Position numbers and translations under genes: made by a program
Notes under the pieces: model-generated
Database searches by the model: none
Told to the model about the DNA's origin: nothing
What the model saw: the letters and a program-made list of their open reading frames with translations, nothing else
NCBI GenBank assembly: GCA_037157565.1
Contig: JAZHRO010000024.1
Coordinates: forward strand, 9,182,501 to 9,246,500
DNA length: 64,000 nt
Reading direction: 5' to 3'
Source: Thalassia testudinum
Lineage: Eukaryota; Streptophyta; Magnoliopsida; Alismatales; Hydrocharitaceae
Part shown: positions 22,573 to 33,648 of the stretch, in pieces
Layout: every line of letters starts with the position of its first letter
How positions within the stretch are numbered: position 1 is the stretch's first letter

Positions 22573-22935
22573 ATGAACGAAGGAGAGAAACAGAAGAAAA
22601 AGTGGCCGCACTGTAGCGACGGCATATTTAAGTCGTTTGAGCATCGAGTCAGACGACAGAGGGTTAGCAGCCAGAGCAGAAAAAGAGAAAGAAGAAGGCA
22701 GGAAGAAAAGAAGAAGAAGAAAACAGGAAAAAGAAGGCAGCCACAAGCCGAAGAAAAAGAAAAAGGCAAGAAGCAAAAGAGAACAAGAAGAAGAAAAGAA
22801 GACTCTGCAGCTGAAAGAAAGGAAGAAAAGAGAAAGAAGAAGAAGAGGGACGGCCAAGAGGAAGAAAAGAGAGAAGAAAGAAGAGAAGAAGAAGAAGCCA
22901 ACAAAACTCTCTCTCTCTCTCTCTCCCTCTCTCTC
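22573..22935 (+). repeat. Purine-rich GAA/AAG tract followed by (CT)n
   Basis: More than 300 bp of almost pure A/G on the sense strand, then a CT run. The same tract is present on the opposite strand at 35290-35640 and 58500-58960, in the reverse LTRs, and in diverged form at 13013-13205. It lies in the transcribed part of the LTR upstream of the U5 stem. Confidence 0.85.
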
Positions 22936-23130
22936 TTCTTATTTTTGTAACATAATTGAGAACTTTTATACTTCTAGAATTCCAGCAGCTCCCTGAGTTC
23001 GACCTCGGGAATACAACTCCCGAGTAAAAAATCTTTTGTAATGATAACCATAGCTGTTTTGTCTTATACTATAATGAATGTACTACAATAAACATAAAGA
23101 CGCAAAATGGCCAAAGTGGTTACCATTTAT

Positions 23131-23148
23131 TGGCACCGTTGCCGGGGA
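23131..23148 (+). other. tRNA-Asp primer binding site of E1
   Basis: TGGCACCGTTGCCGGGGA, one G-to-A change from the canonical Athila tRNA-Asp PBS, at the same CpG that is C-to-T in the outer element. Confidence 0.92.
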
Positions 23149-24191
23149 GCAACGGCTATTCTAGAAGATATAAATTCTTTATTTATGAGTGCTTATTAAT
23201 CTCTTCTTTTTGTGTGCAGGCACAGGAAGTCAAGAAGACAAGCAGCCGCACTACAACCACTCCGATGATAGGTAATTTCTATCCTCTTTCTATTAACCCC
23301 TAAATTCTAAAGAGGAAGAAAAAGAAAAGCATAAATAATATAGGTATAACCTGTCTTTCATACCTAGTAACAGCTGCATATTATAAAAATAATATTCCTG
23401 CACACACTATTAAGGGTAATTAAGGGCTAACACCTTCTTGCCTGACTTCTTGCCTGAGCCCTAATTACCCAACAAAGAGTTAACTGGACCAAGTAGACCC
23501 AACATAGGAATTAACACTAGGGTTTTAGAGACACACTCCTTAATCAAGAATTGAGAAATCTCAAAAGAAGTGTGCTTAAGCCATTGATTGAACATACCTA
23601 AGCAATTGGCTCTCTAAAAACACTTGAACCCTAAAAGACAAGACCTAATAAGTTCTCAAGGGAATCAATAGGTGAAGTTGACCCCTTAGGGTCAACCAAC
23701 CTTCAACTTAGGTCACTCTTCGCACTCAAAGAGCTAAAAGTTCAAGTGAAAACTTAAGCACCCTGATCTTAAGCTAAAATTGGTAGACTTAAGAGGTCAA
23801 GATCCCCATTCTGGTCTACCTGGAATCTCAGTGACAAGAGAGGTCGGGTGGGAAAAACCCTGTAACCCTTGGGGGTGCTCTACCGTGTAGGGGTCTTCGC
23901 GGGACTCACCCTCTCTGGCTGCCTAGGTAATGCTCAGGTGGACGATCTTTCTGATTAAGGGGTCCATCTGCCCCGCACCTCTATAGTCACCCAACATTTT
24001 GGGTGTCTTGATTGGGTCCAGCACCTGCTAAACTCATCCTCTCCTTCAGTGTATGTTTGGTAGGAGGTCCTTGAAACCTCCTTTAGAACTCCACTCTCCT
24101 CGAGGCCGAGTCTCAGTGCCCTTGTCTGAGAAAACAACCTCACATCAACCTCTCCTCCGACTCCGAACCCAACTCACCTTCTTCTTCCACA
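23149..24191 (+). other. E1 leader
   Basis: About 1 kb between PBS and gag. No coding function. It contains the pattern ttgggggtgctctaccgtgt near 23870, also typical of long Athila leaders. Confidence 0.7.
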
Positions 24192-25296
24192 ATGGCTCAG
24201 CCAAGTGAGGAAGAAAACAATCTGGAGCACCAGCTCCAGCGACTCAATGACCTCTTCCAGAACTTTGTGCACCCACCACAGCGTCCTATGATGCGGGACC
24301 ATTATAATCCTGCTGCGGTGTCTATTGAGCCTCGAGTCAGAATCCCGACTGGAAGACCTGATTCTGAATTAAAGCCCAATATGATTCATGCTATACCTAA
24401 ATTCCATGGGCTTAATTCTGAAGACCCCTTCCAGCACATCAAACATCTAAAGCATTTGGCCCAAACTTTTGGGTCAGATGCACAAAATCGGGACATTCTC
24501 CTCATGAAGATGTTCTCCTTCTCCCTTATGGACAAGGCCACTCATTGGTACTAAATGCAGACCCGGCCGATCAACAATTGGGAAGAACTTCAGTCTGAGT
24601 TCTTGAAGCAGTTCTTTCCCGTTGGTCGGACCAATGCCTTGTGCCATCAGATTACCCACTTCACTCAGTAAACGGAAGAACCTCTCCATGAGGCATGGGA
24701 TCGCTTTCAGGATCTCATGAGAAAGTGCCCCCATCACGGAGTTCCTAAATGGGAACAAGTCCAGTCTTTTTACCAGGGACTCCGTGAGGATATCAGGCTT
24801 TTCGTCAATGCAACTTGCGGAGGAAATATCATGGGTCAACGTGAGGACACCGTGTGGGAGATTCTCGAAAACATGTGCGAGAACTCCATCAACAATAACT
24901 CTATGGGATTATTCGACAGGACGAATACCCTCACATCGACGAACCTTAGGGGAGCACACGAAACGTAGGGCCTGTCCGCATCAGTCGACTTGGAATTAAT
25001 GGCCAGTCGATTGGACAAGGTCTCTATCATCGAGAAGATGGTGGACGAGCTGACTCAGCACTTGCAGCGAGCCACCTCTGCGCATAGTTCCTTTGCACAA
25101 CCTCCGCCCACACGGGAAACTATGCAAAACATTCTCCACCGACCTTCTCCAGGGATGGATCCATATCCACCCCATCTGATTATCGGATCGGAGGTCCCTC
25201 GATCCTTCCTATACCAGCTCGGGGAATTCCATTTCCCCATTCTCTGATTCTTTGGAGTTTCCTCAGACCTGCAAGGACCTCAACGCCATCTAGAAC
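24192..25296 (+). pseudogene. gag: E1 gag (Athila type), degenerate
   Basis: The start ATG is at 24192. Recognisable in order are the FHGLNSEDPFQHI block, FSFSLMDKATHWY, the FLKQFFPVGRTNA block, CPHHGVPKWEQVQSFYQGL, and the ENMCENSINNN segment, all matching the outer element's gag. In-frame stops occur at 24552 (TAA), 24669 (TAA) and 24966 (TAG), all explainable by C-to-T changes in glutamine codons. A 1-nt frameshift lies near 25243-25246, after which the conserved DPFSNTYNPGWRNHPNF segment continues in another frame. The role would be particle assembly and RNA packaging; it is not functional here. Confidence 0.85.
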
Positions 25297-27929
25297 GACC
25301 CATTCTCCAACACCTATAACCCTGGATGGCGAAACCATCCCAACTTCTAGTGGGCGGGAAATTCCCAAACCCAAAGACCACCCTTTCAGCCTCGTCCACA
25401 ACCCACTCGTCCTTACCAGCCGCCTCAGCCTTGGCCCAACCCTACTTACCCATCAGGGCCAAACCAAGACCAAATGTCCCTCATCCTTCAGACTCTGGCT
25501 GACATTCAAAGATCGAATGCGGCTATTCAGAAACAGCATAAGGATGAACTTACAGAGGTTCGAAACCAACTGGCCAAGTTGGCAAATTCTCGCCAACCAG
25601 GCACTCTTCCGTCCCAACCTCTTCCTAACCCGAATAACGTACCGACCCAGCGACGCGTTATGAACCCAAATCCGGGACAAGCACAAATGATTTATCAGGC
25701 CCCCTCTGTTCCTTCACCCGACGAGATGGAGGCTTCCACTTCTTATACGGGCTATCAGCAGCAACCCATCCTACCAAGCCCTAACCCAAACCAGGCAGGA
25801 CTAAATTCTGTTACGACCCGTAGTGGTAAGGAAACCCACGATCCACCCTATCCAAACCACTCCAAGCCTGGTAGTGATCCCAACCCTAGGACAGCAATCC
25901 AGGACATTCCTATCCCTGTCCCAGATCAAAGACCTGGACCTATCCTAGAAGAACCAACCAAGGTTCTGTTTCTCGAGGCCTTGACCTAGGGAAAGAAAAC
26001 AACAAAACCCGTGGCTCCTAAGGAGGACCTGGTCAAGCTCTTTGAGCAGGTCCAAATAAACATCCCTTTGATGGATGCGATTCGCCACGTACCGGCTTAC
26101 GCACGATTCTTAAAGAATGTGTGTACACCCCAGCGTAAGCCACGAACCAAGAGTGGGAGTCCAATTGTACTGTCAGAGCAAGCCAGCTCTGTAATCCTAA
26201 GCATACTCTCACCCAAGGCTAAAGATCCTGGTACTCCCCTGATTTCCTGCAAGATAGGTGATACCCAATTCGACAGAGCATTGTTAGACTTGGGTGCTTC
26301 CATAAATATGATACCCACATCCTTACTTAACCACCTAGAAGAATCTGAGCTAAAACCAACTGAGGTGACATTACAATTAGCTGATCGATCTATAAAGTCA
26401 CCAAAAGGGATTCTCAAGGATGTTATTGTAAGAGTGCGGGATTTCTATTTTCCTGTAGACTTTATAGTCTTAGACATGGACGTACCTGAAAACCCTAGGG
26501 ATACACCGATCATTCTAGGGAGACCTTTCTTGGCTACTGCTAGAGCCAACATCAGCTGTGAGGAGGGCCAAATAGAGCTCAAATTTGGGAATCAAACCCT
26601 AAAAATTGATATATTTAAGGCCCAACAAGGAATCAATTGCGGTGTCATCGAACAGATTTGTGAGATCAAGGCTTTGGTTGATGAAACACATTTTGAGAAT
26701 GACCTGATTATACCTCATCAACCACAAAAAGATCTTGAACCGCAATCAGAGGAGTTGGATTCAGATATAGACAGACCTATAACTCCTACCCTTGAACCTC
26801 ACATTTACCCTGAACCACCTGCTGCTGCTGATAACCCCGTCCTTGAATTGAAACCCCTTCCCGATCATTTGAAATACATCTTTTTGGGTTCTAATATGAT
26901 CCTTCCTGTGATTATAAATTCCAAGCTCACTCCTGATTAGGAATCCCGTCTGATTACTGTCCTCCAGCAACATCGCAGAACCATTGGATAGACTCTCGAT
27001 GATCTGACTGGAATAAGTCCCTCTTATTGCACACATCATATTTATTCAGGAGAGGACGCACGACCTTCTCGTGAAATGCAGAGACATTTAAACCCCAATC
27101 TGCAGGAGGTCATGAAGAAGGAGATCATCAAGTGGTTAGATGCAGGGATCATCTACCCGATCTCCGATAGTCGTTGGGTGAGCCCGATTCAGGTTGTGCC
27201 TAAAAAAGCAGGGCTCACCACCATTACGACTGAAACCAGAGAAGTCATACCTACCCGATTAGCCAACTCGAGGAGAGTCTGCATAGATTACCGACGACTC
27301 AATTCCTCCACGAAGAAGGAACATTTCCCACTACCTTTCATTGATCAGATTCTCAAGAAATTAGCTGGAAATTGATTCTTCTGCTTCCTTGACGGGTACT
27401 CTGGTTATAACTAGGTAGCTATTCGTCCTGAGGACCAAGAGAAGACCATGTTCACCTGCCCCTTCAGAACATATGCATTCCGAAGGATGCCGTTCGGTTT
27501 CTACAATGCACCCGCGACTTTTCAGCGGTGCATGCTTGCCATATTCTCTGATATGGTAGGTGATTATCTGGAAGTCTTCATGGATGACTTCTTAATTTTC
27601 GGGGCATCATTTGATTATTGCCTCTAGCACTTGGTTCATATACTCAGCTGCTGCATCGATGTTAATTTGGTTCTTTTTTGGGAAAAGAGCCATTTTATGG
27701 TGCCTGAGGGGATCGTCCTAGGACATCTAATTTCTGAGAAAGGCATCCAAGTGGATCGAGCCAAGGTTGATCTAATTTCTCGTCTTCCTATGCCTAGCTC
27801 GATCAGGGACATTCGCTCTTTTCTGGGGCACGTCGATTTTTACCGTCGTTTCATTCCTGATTTCTCAAAAATCGCGCGCCCCCTGACGACTCTTTTCTCG
27901 AAGGATGTACCCTTTGAAATCTCCAAGGA
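25297..27929 (+). pseudogene. pol: E1 gag C-terminus, protease and reverse transcriptase
   Basis: A single frame continues to the solo LTR insertion, broken only by stops at 25338, 25987, 26938, 26989, 27373, 27412 and 27625. The protease core reads ALLDLGASINMIP near 26280, with the D-L-G-A form known for Athila proteases. RT motifs in order: the segment before IDYRRLN (about 27290), FLDGYSGYN, FRTYAFRRMPFGFYNAPATFQR, the catalytic FMDD at 27577-27588, and SFLGHVDFYRRFIPDFS near 27820. The RNase H domain that should follow is missing; the frame stops at about 27929 against a chromovirus LTR. Most stops can be explained as TGG or CAG/CAA changed by C-to-T or G-to-A. Confidence 0.88.
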
Positions 27930-28079
27930 GCGGCTTGGCCGGCCGGCGGAGGGCGCAGGGGGCGCGGAACGACGCGGAGAGGGACCTGCTGCAGTCTGAG
28001 CAGCAGGAGCGCGAGGTGCGACGCGGGCGGCGTCGCGAGCAGAGTCCGGGTCGCGCCCTGATTCTGGAAAAATTTCCAG

Positions 28080-28390
28080 AATCAGACGTCTGGGTTGATA
28101 GGCAGACGGTGAGGACAACGTCTGGTAGCTCATACCGACGTCTGAAAGGTGTGTTTTCCGCTTTCTTCTTCCTTCCTGTCGACCGACCGTACTAAGGGAG
28201 GGAGTTGGCTGTGCGCAGGTTCGCTGATTCGCCATCCTTTGCGAATCAGACGTCTGGAAGTTGTACCAGACGGCGGGAGTGACCTCCAGACGTCCGGGGT
28301 GACCATCGGACGTCTGGGAAACCACACTGAACAGGTAATTCTCTGATCCACTGTTTAAGACGTCTGGAAGAAGTTCCAGACGTCTGATTT
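28080..28390 (+). promoter_or_regulatory. Cluster of GACGTC palindromes
   Basis: Seven GACGTC cores in about 310 bp, most within AGACGTCTGG. GACGTC is the C-box core bound by plant bZIP factors, so a regulatory role is possible. Adjacent cores are also arranged as inverted repeats that can fold (AGACGTCTGGAA, GAAG, TTCCAGACGTCT). Confidence 0.55.
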
Positions 28391-28682
28391 TGCACAGTAT
28401 CGTCTTTTTCGACCCGTTTAGGGCCCGTTCGGGCTCCGTTTTCCGCGATTCGAGTTGCGTTCTTTTCAGAATTAATTCCTTTACCCGTCTATAGTAGCTA
28501 TACACTGTTTTGAGACACTCCTTGTGTTTGATCCTTGTGATAGGACCTCGTTCAGTTGCAGTCTTGGGAGTCGCGGAGGCGCGCGGGATTCCCGATCACG
28601 CCCCCATTACTCCCGTTGTACCTGGTAGAGTGGCTTAAGTTTATTATTAAAATCTGTTAAAGTATGGAACCATAACTAGAAT

Positions 28683-28808
28683 CTAGGACATTGCATGAAT
28701 CCTAGGAATGAGAAATGTATGGAATGATAGCTCCTAGGTGATGCATGAATCCTAGGGCTGGAAAACTAGTTGTATGCTAGATCCTAGGATGTGGCATGAA
28801 CCTTAGGA
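28683..28808 (+). repeat. Three units of a 52-bp minisatellite in the chromovirus LTR
   Basis: Units begin at about 28683, 28733 and 28786 and each contains taggRnntRgcatgaatcctagg. The reverse LTR at 48267 also has three units; the LTRs at 13779 and 47694 have one. Confidence 0.75.
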
Positions 28809-30165
28809 TGGAAAAACTAGTGGAATGTATAATACTGCAGTCTTGGAAAAATGGAAAGGAATATAAAGCTGCCTGTAAATTGAATTAATAGCTGCCTGTT
28901 ATGAATAAAGAAACATGATTGAGATCATGGATTGTGAGAACGTGAAACTGGAAAGTGAAACATATGATGTTCTGAGATAAAGAGCTGGAACCCTACGGGG
29001 AATTAGGAGTGGAACTCCTGGAAAGAAAAAGGAATGGAACTGAGATGTAGTTTGTACTGTCTCTTGGGTACGCAGTACCAAGGGAAGTACCTGTACCTGT
29101 TTAGTGCAGAGTGGGGCCAGCCGCCCCAGGGACCCGGGGTTAGGATTGGCCGCTCTGTACCGACTTGTTGGCCCTCGTGTACGTAGTACCGAGGAGAGCT
29201 ACTAGTGTTAGGAGAGTACTAGCTACCCCACGTGCCCCGGGGTTCTGCTAGCCTCCTTCACCGACTTGTTAGGCCCACTAGGGCAAACCAGGGTAGTCAT
29301 GCGAGGGTGCGCGGACTGTGGAGGGGCAAGGCCCCGGTTTGGTTACTGTGGAGGGGTTGGACCCCTGTTACTGAGAGGGCTCTGCCCTGGTTCCGTGCTG
29401 TGCTTTGGGCGCACTCGTTAACGGAAACGACTGACCGCGTGCCAGTGCGGGCTAGCTACCTGTGCGTTTATCGCGCGTGCCGTAGTCACCGTTACGTCTG
29501 TCAGTGACCTTGGGGTGGTTGACTGAGGGTAGGATCACCACGGGGGACTCTCCCGCCAGGAGAGCACCACGTGCTACTTCTACTTTTGGAAAAGACTGCA
29601 ATCAAGATCGTTCCCACGAGGACATTCGAGATCAAGTAAAGGATCTGAGAAATAAATGAAACAGTGAGAAAAATTGAAAGATGTGAATAAAGGAAGTAAT
29701 AGAACATAACAGCTACTGTACACTCTACTGTTGCCTTTAGTTAGTTTGCCACTCTACTCAGCGTTTTGCTGACGTGTTACACTCGTCACCTTTTTCAGGA
29801 CCAGGTGTTGAGCAGCCAGGGTCGGCGGCTGCAGAGGACGCTGGGCCGAGTAGGGTCCAGTAGAGTTACCACAGTCTTTTGTACCTCTTTTGCTTCTGTT
29901 CTAGTGAGTAGTTTTTGTTTCCGCTGTACCTTCTTTACCTGCAGTTCTTGTTATATGATAAATGTTGTTTTACTATTGTGGTGGTACCTACTGTAGTAGT
30001 TTCTTTCCTTACTGCTGTACTTTCTTACTGTTAGTTATATTCATGCTGAATGTGGTTTATTTTACTGTCTTTTGGTTACTTCCTCGTTGGACGACTAGGT
30101 CTTGGGATTAGTCGAGTCAGTCCGGTTCTCGTGTCTCGTAGGGACTCAGGAACCGGGTCGTTACA

Positions 30166-31387
30166 AAGACAAATTGCGCTCTGATGCCAAGTACTACATT
30201 TAGGAAGATCCGTACCTTTTCCGCATAGGTGCTGACCAAATCATCTGGAGATGTGTCCCGGAAGGTGAAGTCAATGATATTATTTCCTTCTGCCATGACC
30301 AGGCATGCGGCGGCCATTTCTCTGGACCCAAAACGGCATAAAAAATCCTCTAGTGTGGCTTCTATTGGCCCACTCTGTTCAAGGACGCATACAATCACTG
30401 TAAGGCATGCAGTCGTTGACAAACTTTGGGCAACATGAGCCATCGCGACATGATGCCTTTGCAGCCGATTCTCGTATGCGAAATCTTTGATGTTTGGGGG
30501 ATTGATTTTATGGGCCCCTTTCCTGTTCGGATGGTTTCGAATACATTCTACTGGCTGTGGACTACGTGTCCAAATGGATCGAAGCCATACCGACCCGAAC
30601 CTGTGATCACAAAATCGTTCTCAAATTCATTCATAACAATATCTTCTCACGGTTCGGGATTCCTCGTGCTATCATCTCTGACAGGGGGACCCATTTCACA
30701 AATGCTCAGTTCAGGTCACTGATGATTAAATACGGGGTGTCACATCGAATCTCTACTCCTTATCACCCCCAGACTAATGGTCTAGCTGAGCTGTCAAATC
30801 GGGAGATCAAGAAAATCCTGCAGGTCACTGTTCGGCCTGACAGGAAGGACTGGTCGTCCCGACTTCTGAAAGCCTTCTGGGCTTATAGGATCGCCCACAA
30901 AACCCAATTAGGCATGTCTCCCTTTAGACTGATGTACGGGAAGGTGTGTCACCTTCCCGTCGAGCTGGAGCACAAAGCCTATTGGGCAGTACAGAACTGT
31001 AATCTAGATCTTTCGAAGGTTGGAACCCACAGAAAGCTTCAAATCAGCGAGATTGATGAATTACGCCTTGATGCGTACGAGAACTCGCGAATCTACAAGG
31101 AGCGGGTTAAAGCTTTCCATGAGAAGCATATATCTAGAAAGATCTTTCATCCTGGTCAGAAGGTCCTACTCTTTGATGCCCGACTCAAACTTTTCCCTGG
31201 GAAGCTGCGATCCAAATGGGCCTGACCATACTTGGTCTGACAGGCTTTTGGAAATGGAGCCGTCAAGATCAGTCCTCTCAGCCATGATTCCGAACCTTTC
31301 ATCGTGAACGGTCAGAGACTCAAACCGTTCATTGATGTAACTTCTACTGATTTAGCTGAATCATCTTCTATCCTCCATTCCCCATGA
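30166..31387 (+). pseudogene. int: E1 integrase, degenerate
   Basis: This encodes the DDE integrase that would insert element DNA into the chromosome. It starts in the region before the HHCC zinc finger (CHDQACGGHF; CKACSR, where the next Cys codon is TGA). The catalytic core has D in GIDFMGPF (30504), D in IISDRGTHF (30680) and E in GLAELSN (30788). The C-terminal domain ([20 protein letters not shown]) follows. Defects are stops in the zinc finger region (one TAG, one TAA, one TGA), a 1-nt deletion at about 30526 relative to the E2 copy (cctgttcgg against cctgtctcgg), and stops at 31223 and 31238. The frame ends at TGA 31385-31387. Confidence 0.88.
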
Positions 31388-31427
31388 GCTTATTGCGCCT
31401 AGCCGATGGTGTAAAACTCAGCGCTCA

Positions 31428-31443
31428 ACGGGAGGTAGCCCGT
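31428..31443 (+). other. Stem-loop downstream of integrase
   Basis: ACGGG-AGGTAG-CCCGT, 40 bp after the integrase stop. The E2 copy at 62590-62605 reads ACGGG-AGGCAA-CCCGT on the minus strand. GGGAGGCAACCC is a widely seen motif downstream of integrase in Athila/Tat elements. Confidence 0.6.
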
Positions 31444-32361
31444 CATTCTCTTTGAAAACCTGAAACCTTTTCTGACACCTTTGTGCACTTAAGGTTCACC
31501 CTTTATGACAGTTGACTCTACCTCAAGTGTTTGCATCTGAGATCAGAAATCATCCGTAGTAGCCACCCTGACCCATTCACTCACCAAAATATCTATCTTA
31601 AGGAATGAACTAAGTCAAATAAAAACCTCCTAAGTCACAATGAGGATATTGCAAATCTTAGGCATGGGAGGGTATGAAAGTGCAAAACTTGTAAGAAAAG
31701 GTTTTAAACAAAAAAAAATTCACATATGGCAAAAACACCATAAACATTAAAAATTTTTTGAAAAAGAATAAATATAAGAGGAGGAAAGAAATTTTGTGGA
31801 GGAGAAAAAAGAACAAAATGATAAAAAGGAGCACAAAAATGAGAGAAAAGTGATAGTCATTAGTAAGAAACTAAGGAATTAACCTAAGTTCTAGACCTCA
31901 TTCAAGAAAAGAACTGAAAAGTGCACAGTGAGAATAGTAAGAATGCAAACTTTAGGCATTCTTGGATAGACTCTTAGTTCCCATTAAGATCTAGACATTC
32001 CTCAAGAGGTTGAGGAAAAATGAAAAGCTTAAGTATTAGGTCCAAGGCTTAGGGAGTATTTGGCCTCGTTAACTAACTTTTGGTTTACGGGACTCAGTAA
32101 CCTAAGCACCCTAACCCCACACACAGCCTGGTTCAGTAAGCGTAAAAATCAAAATCACACAGAAGCGTTGCAAAATTATGAAAATCACACCTAGAGTAGG
32201 AGTGGCCGATCAACACAAGTTGATTTGGACGAGTTCCCAGCGCGGAGAGGTGGGAAATTCCTCTCGAAGATGCGTAATAAAATATCATCTCATCGGTGCT
32301 TGTCTCTTAGGATATTTACATATCCTACTGGTGGCATGAAAGCACTCTACTGGTTTAGATT

Positions 32362-32508
32362 CCATGGATGGCATTATCACGAAGTGTCAGTTGCCAGGGT
32401 CTGGATTCAGCCACGGAACACCATGGATGGGATTATCTCGAAATCTCAATAGCCAGGGTTCCGGGGGTTATCATGGGCGGTGCTATCTCGAAGCATCGAT
32501 TGCCAGGA
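32362..32508 (+). repeat. Three 37-bp units in the E1 3' untranslated region
   Basis: Units at 32362-32398, 32421-32457 and 32472-32507 follow the pattern ccatggatgg-SNTATC-WCGAA-nnnTCRRTWGCCAGG. The spacers differ. All three are retained in E2 (61540-61576, 61589-61626, 61649-61685, minus strand). Confidence 0.75.
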
Positions 32509-32936
32509 ACCCTTGAGGATTGATGATGGGGACAAGGAATTTGATACAAACCGTGTTGAAAAGCCAATCCTAAGCTAGAAGTAAAAGAAAAGAGAGAAAA
32601 ACTCTCCAAACATATAAATCTTCTATCTCTCTTTCTTACAAAACGCACTGCGAACTGAGCTAGGGCTAAAATTATATCAAGCACGGGTGCTTTAACCACA
32701 TAGTCAAATAAACCTTAGGTTAGTTCTTGTAGGCCTTAAAAACCTTTGTTAAGGACTGAGGCTGAGGCTAGACAGATCCGGATCTTGGTTGGTACTAGAG
32801 TACCTTTTAGGCCTATGGTTAGCATTCTAACCTAATCTAGGTTTCAAATGAAAAAGCATTTATCTGAAATCATTAAGAACTTCATGGTCTGGAATAAGGG
32901 TTGAAACCTTAAAGTTTTTGCTAAGGAACTAGCAAA

Positions 32937-32953
32937 AGCTAGGCATGGGGGTA
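32937..32953 (+). other. Polypurine tract of E1
   Basis: aaagctaggcatgggggta directly precedes the 3' LTR. The same word, reversed, borders the LTRs at 37891 and 61090. It would prime plus-strand DNA synthesis. Confidence 0.65.
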
Positions 32954-33648
32954 TGATGAGAACCTCATCATGAATCCTACCTAGCTCAATTTAATCCAAA
33001 TCAGTATGAGAAAGCTCCTACAAAACCCAAAGAAAGGCTTAACTCAGAGAATTCTGAGTTTAAGAAGAAAATAAGTCATAAGAGGTAAAACTGTAATTTC
33101 ACCAATGCAGTATGCAAACAGGGTAATTAAGGATCCAAACATAGGTCAAATGAGCTTAATAAGGAGAGAAGTGGGATGATCTGATCTGAAAAGGGTTATA
33201 GCAACTTCTATGAATAAAATGATATTCTATAACCCTAAAAACAAACCCATTTTAATTCACGAGAGTCGAGGCAGGATAAAAATCAAATAAACCCTCTAAA
33301 ATTCATAGAAAAATATTCTCTAGGGTTTAGAACCTTCAATTTGGCCTTAGAAACCTATTTTGACCTAAAAAGAGAATCATGCCCAATTAATAACTTAATT
33401 TGGGTTTTTACGTAAATTGACCAGCCAAACTTGGTCCAATATAGAATTAAAATTCACCATTAAAATCCTTAGGTTTATATTAGTCTTGTATAAAAATTTG
33501 AGCCTACGAGGAGACCTCCTTAGCCGACTTTACAATTTGGTCCTCTTCATTTACTTTTTGACCCTTATCTTTCAAAACCCTTGCATTTTGGCCCCCAACT
33601 TTTCATCGTTCTTTGCAAAACAGTCTCCCCTGCAAATTCTGCGCAGCA

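Larger units (their letters stand above)
20403..23125 (+). mobile_element. E1 5' LTR, 2723 bp
   Basis: It begins TGATGAG-AAC-CTCATCA and ends GGTTACCA, followed by a PBS after 5 nt. A TATA box (TATAAG) lies at 21290. A 12-bp/10-nt/12-bp foldback occupies 21184-21217. Compared with the 3' LTR it lacks a 38-bp hairpin segment at the 21093/21094 junction. A long purine-rich tract runs 22573-22905, then a CT run to about 22935. A U5 stem (CTCGGGA, 7-nt loop, TCCCGAG) lies near 23003-23023. The lysine/arginine-rich open frames in the purine tract are low-complexity artefacts. Confidence 0.92.
27930..30165 (+). mobile_element. Chromovirus solo LTR inside E1 pol, 5'-truncated
   Basis: The 3' end (GGGTCGTTACA) is exact and is followed by AAGAC of pol. 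About 430 bp of the LTR's 5' end, with its TATA box, is missing, as is the RNase H region of E1. One deletion spanning the left junction explains both. There is no second LTR or internal sequence, so it is a solo LTR. It retains many CpG-bearing AGACGTCTGG words, a 26-bp foldback at about 28061-28086, a 12-bp foldback at about 28357-28384 (GAAG loop) and three 52-bp units at 28683-28808. Confidence 0.85.
31388..32939 (+). other. E1 3' untranslated region
   Basis: Contains a conserved stem (ACGGG, AGGTAG, CCCGT) at 31428-31443, AT-rich sequence, and three 37-bp tandem-like units at 32362-32508. The same arrangement is found in reverse at 61091-62645 in E2. No protein is encoded. Confidence 0.75.

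Noticed and set aside
22422..22996. Long Lys/Arg/Glu-rich and Ser/Phe/Leu-rich open frames on both strands
   Set aside because: They are translations of the purine/pyrimidine tract in the LTR; all frames lack stops because of composition, and no domain is present.
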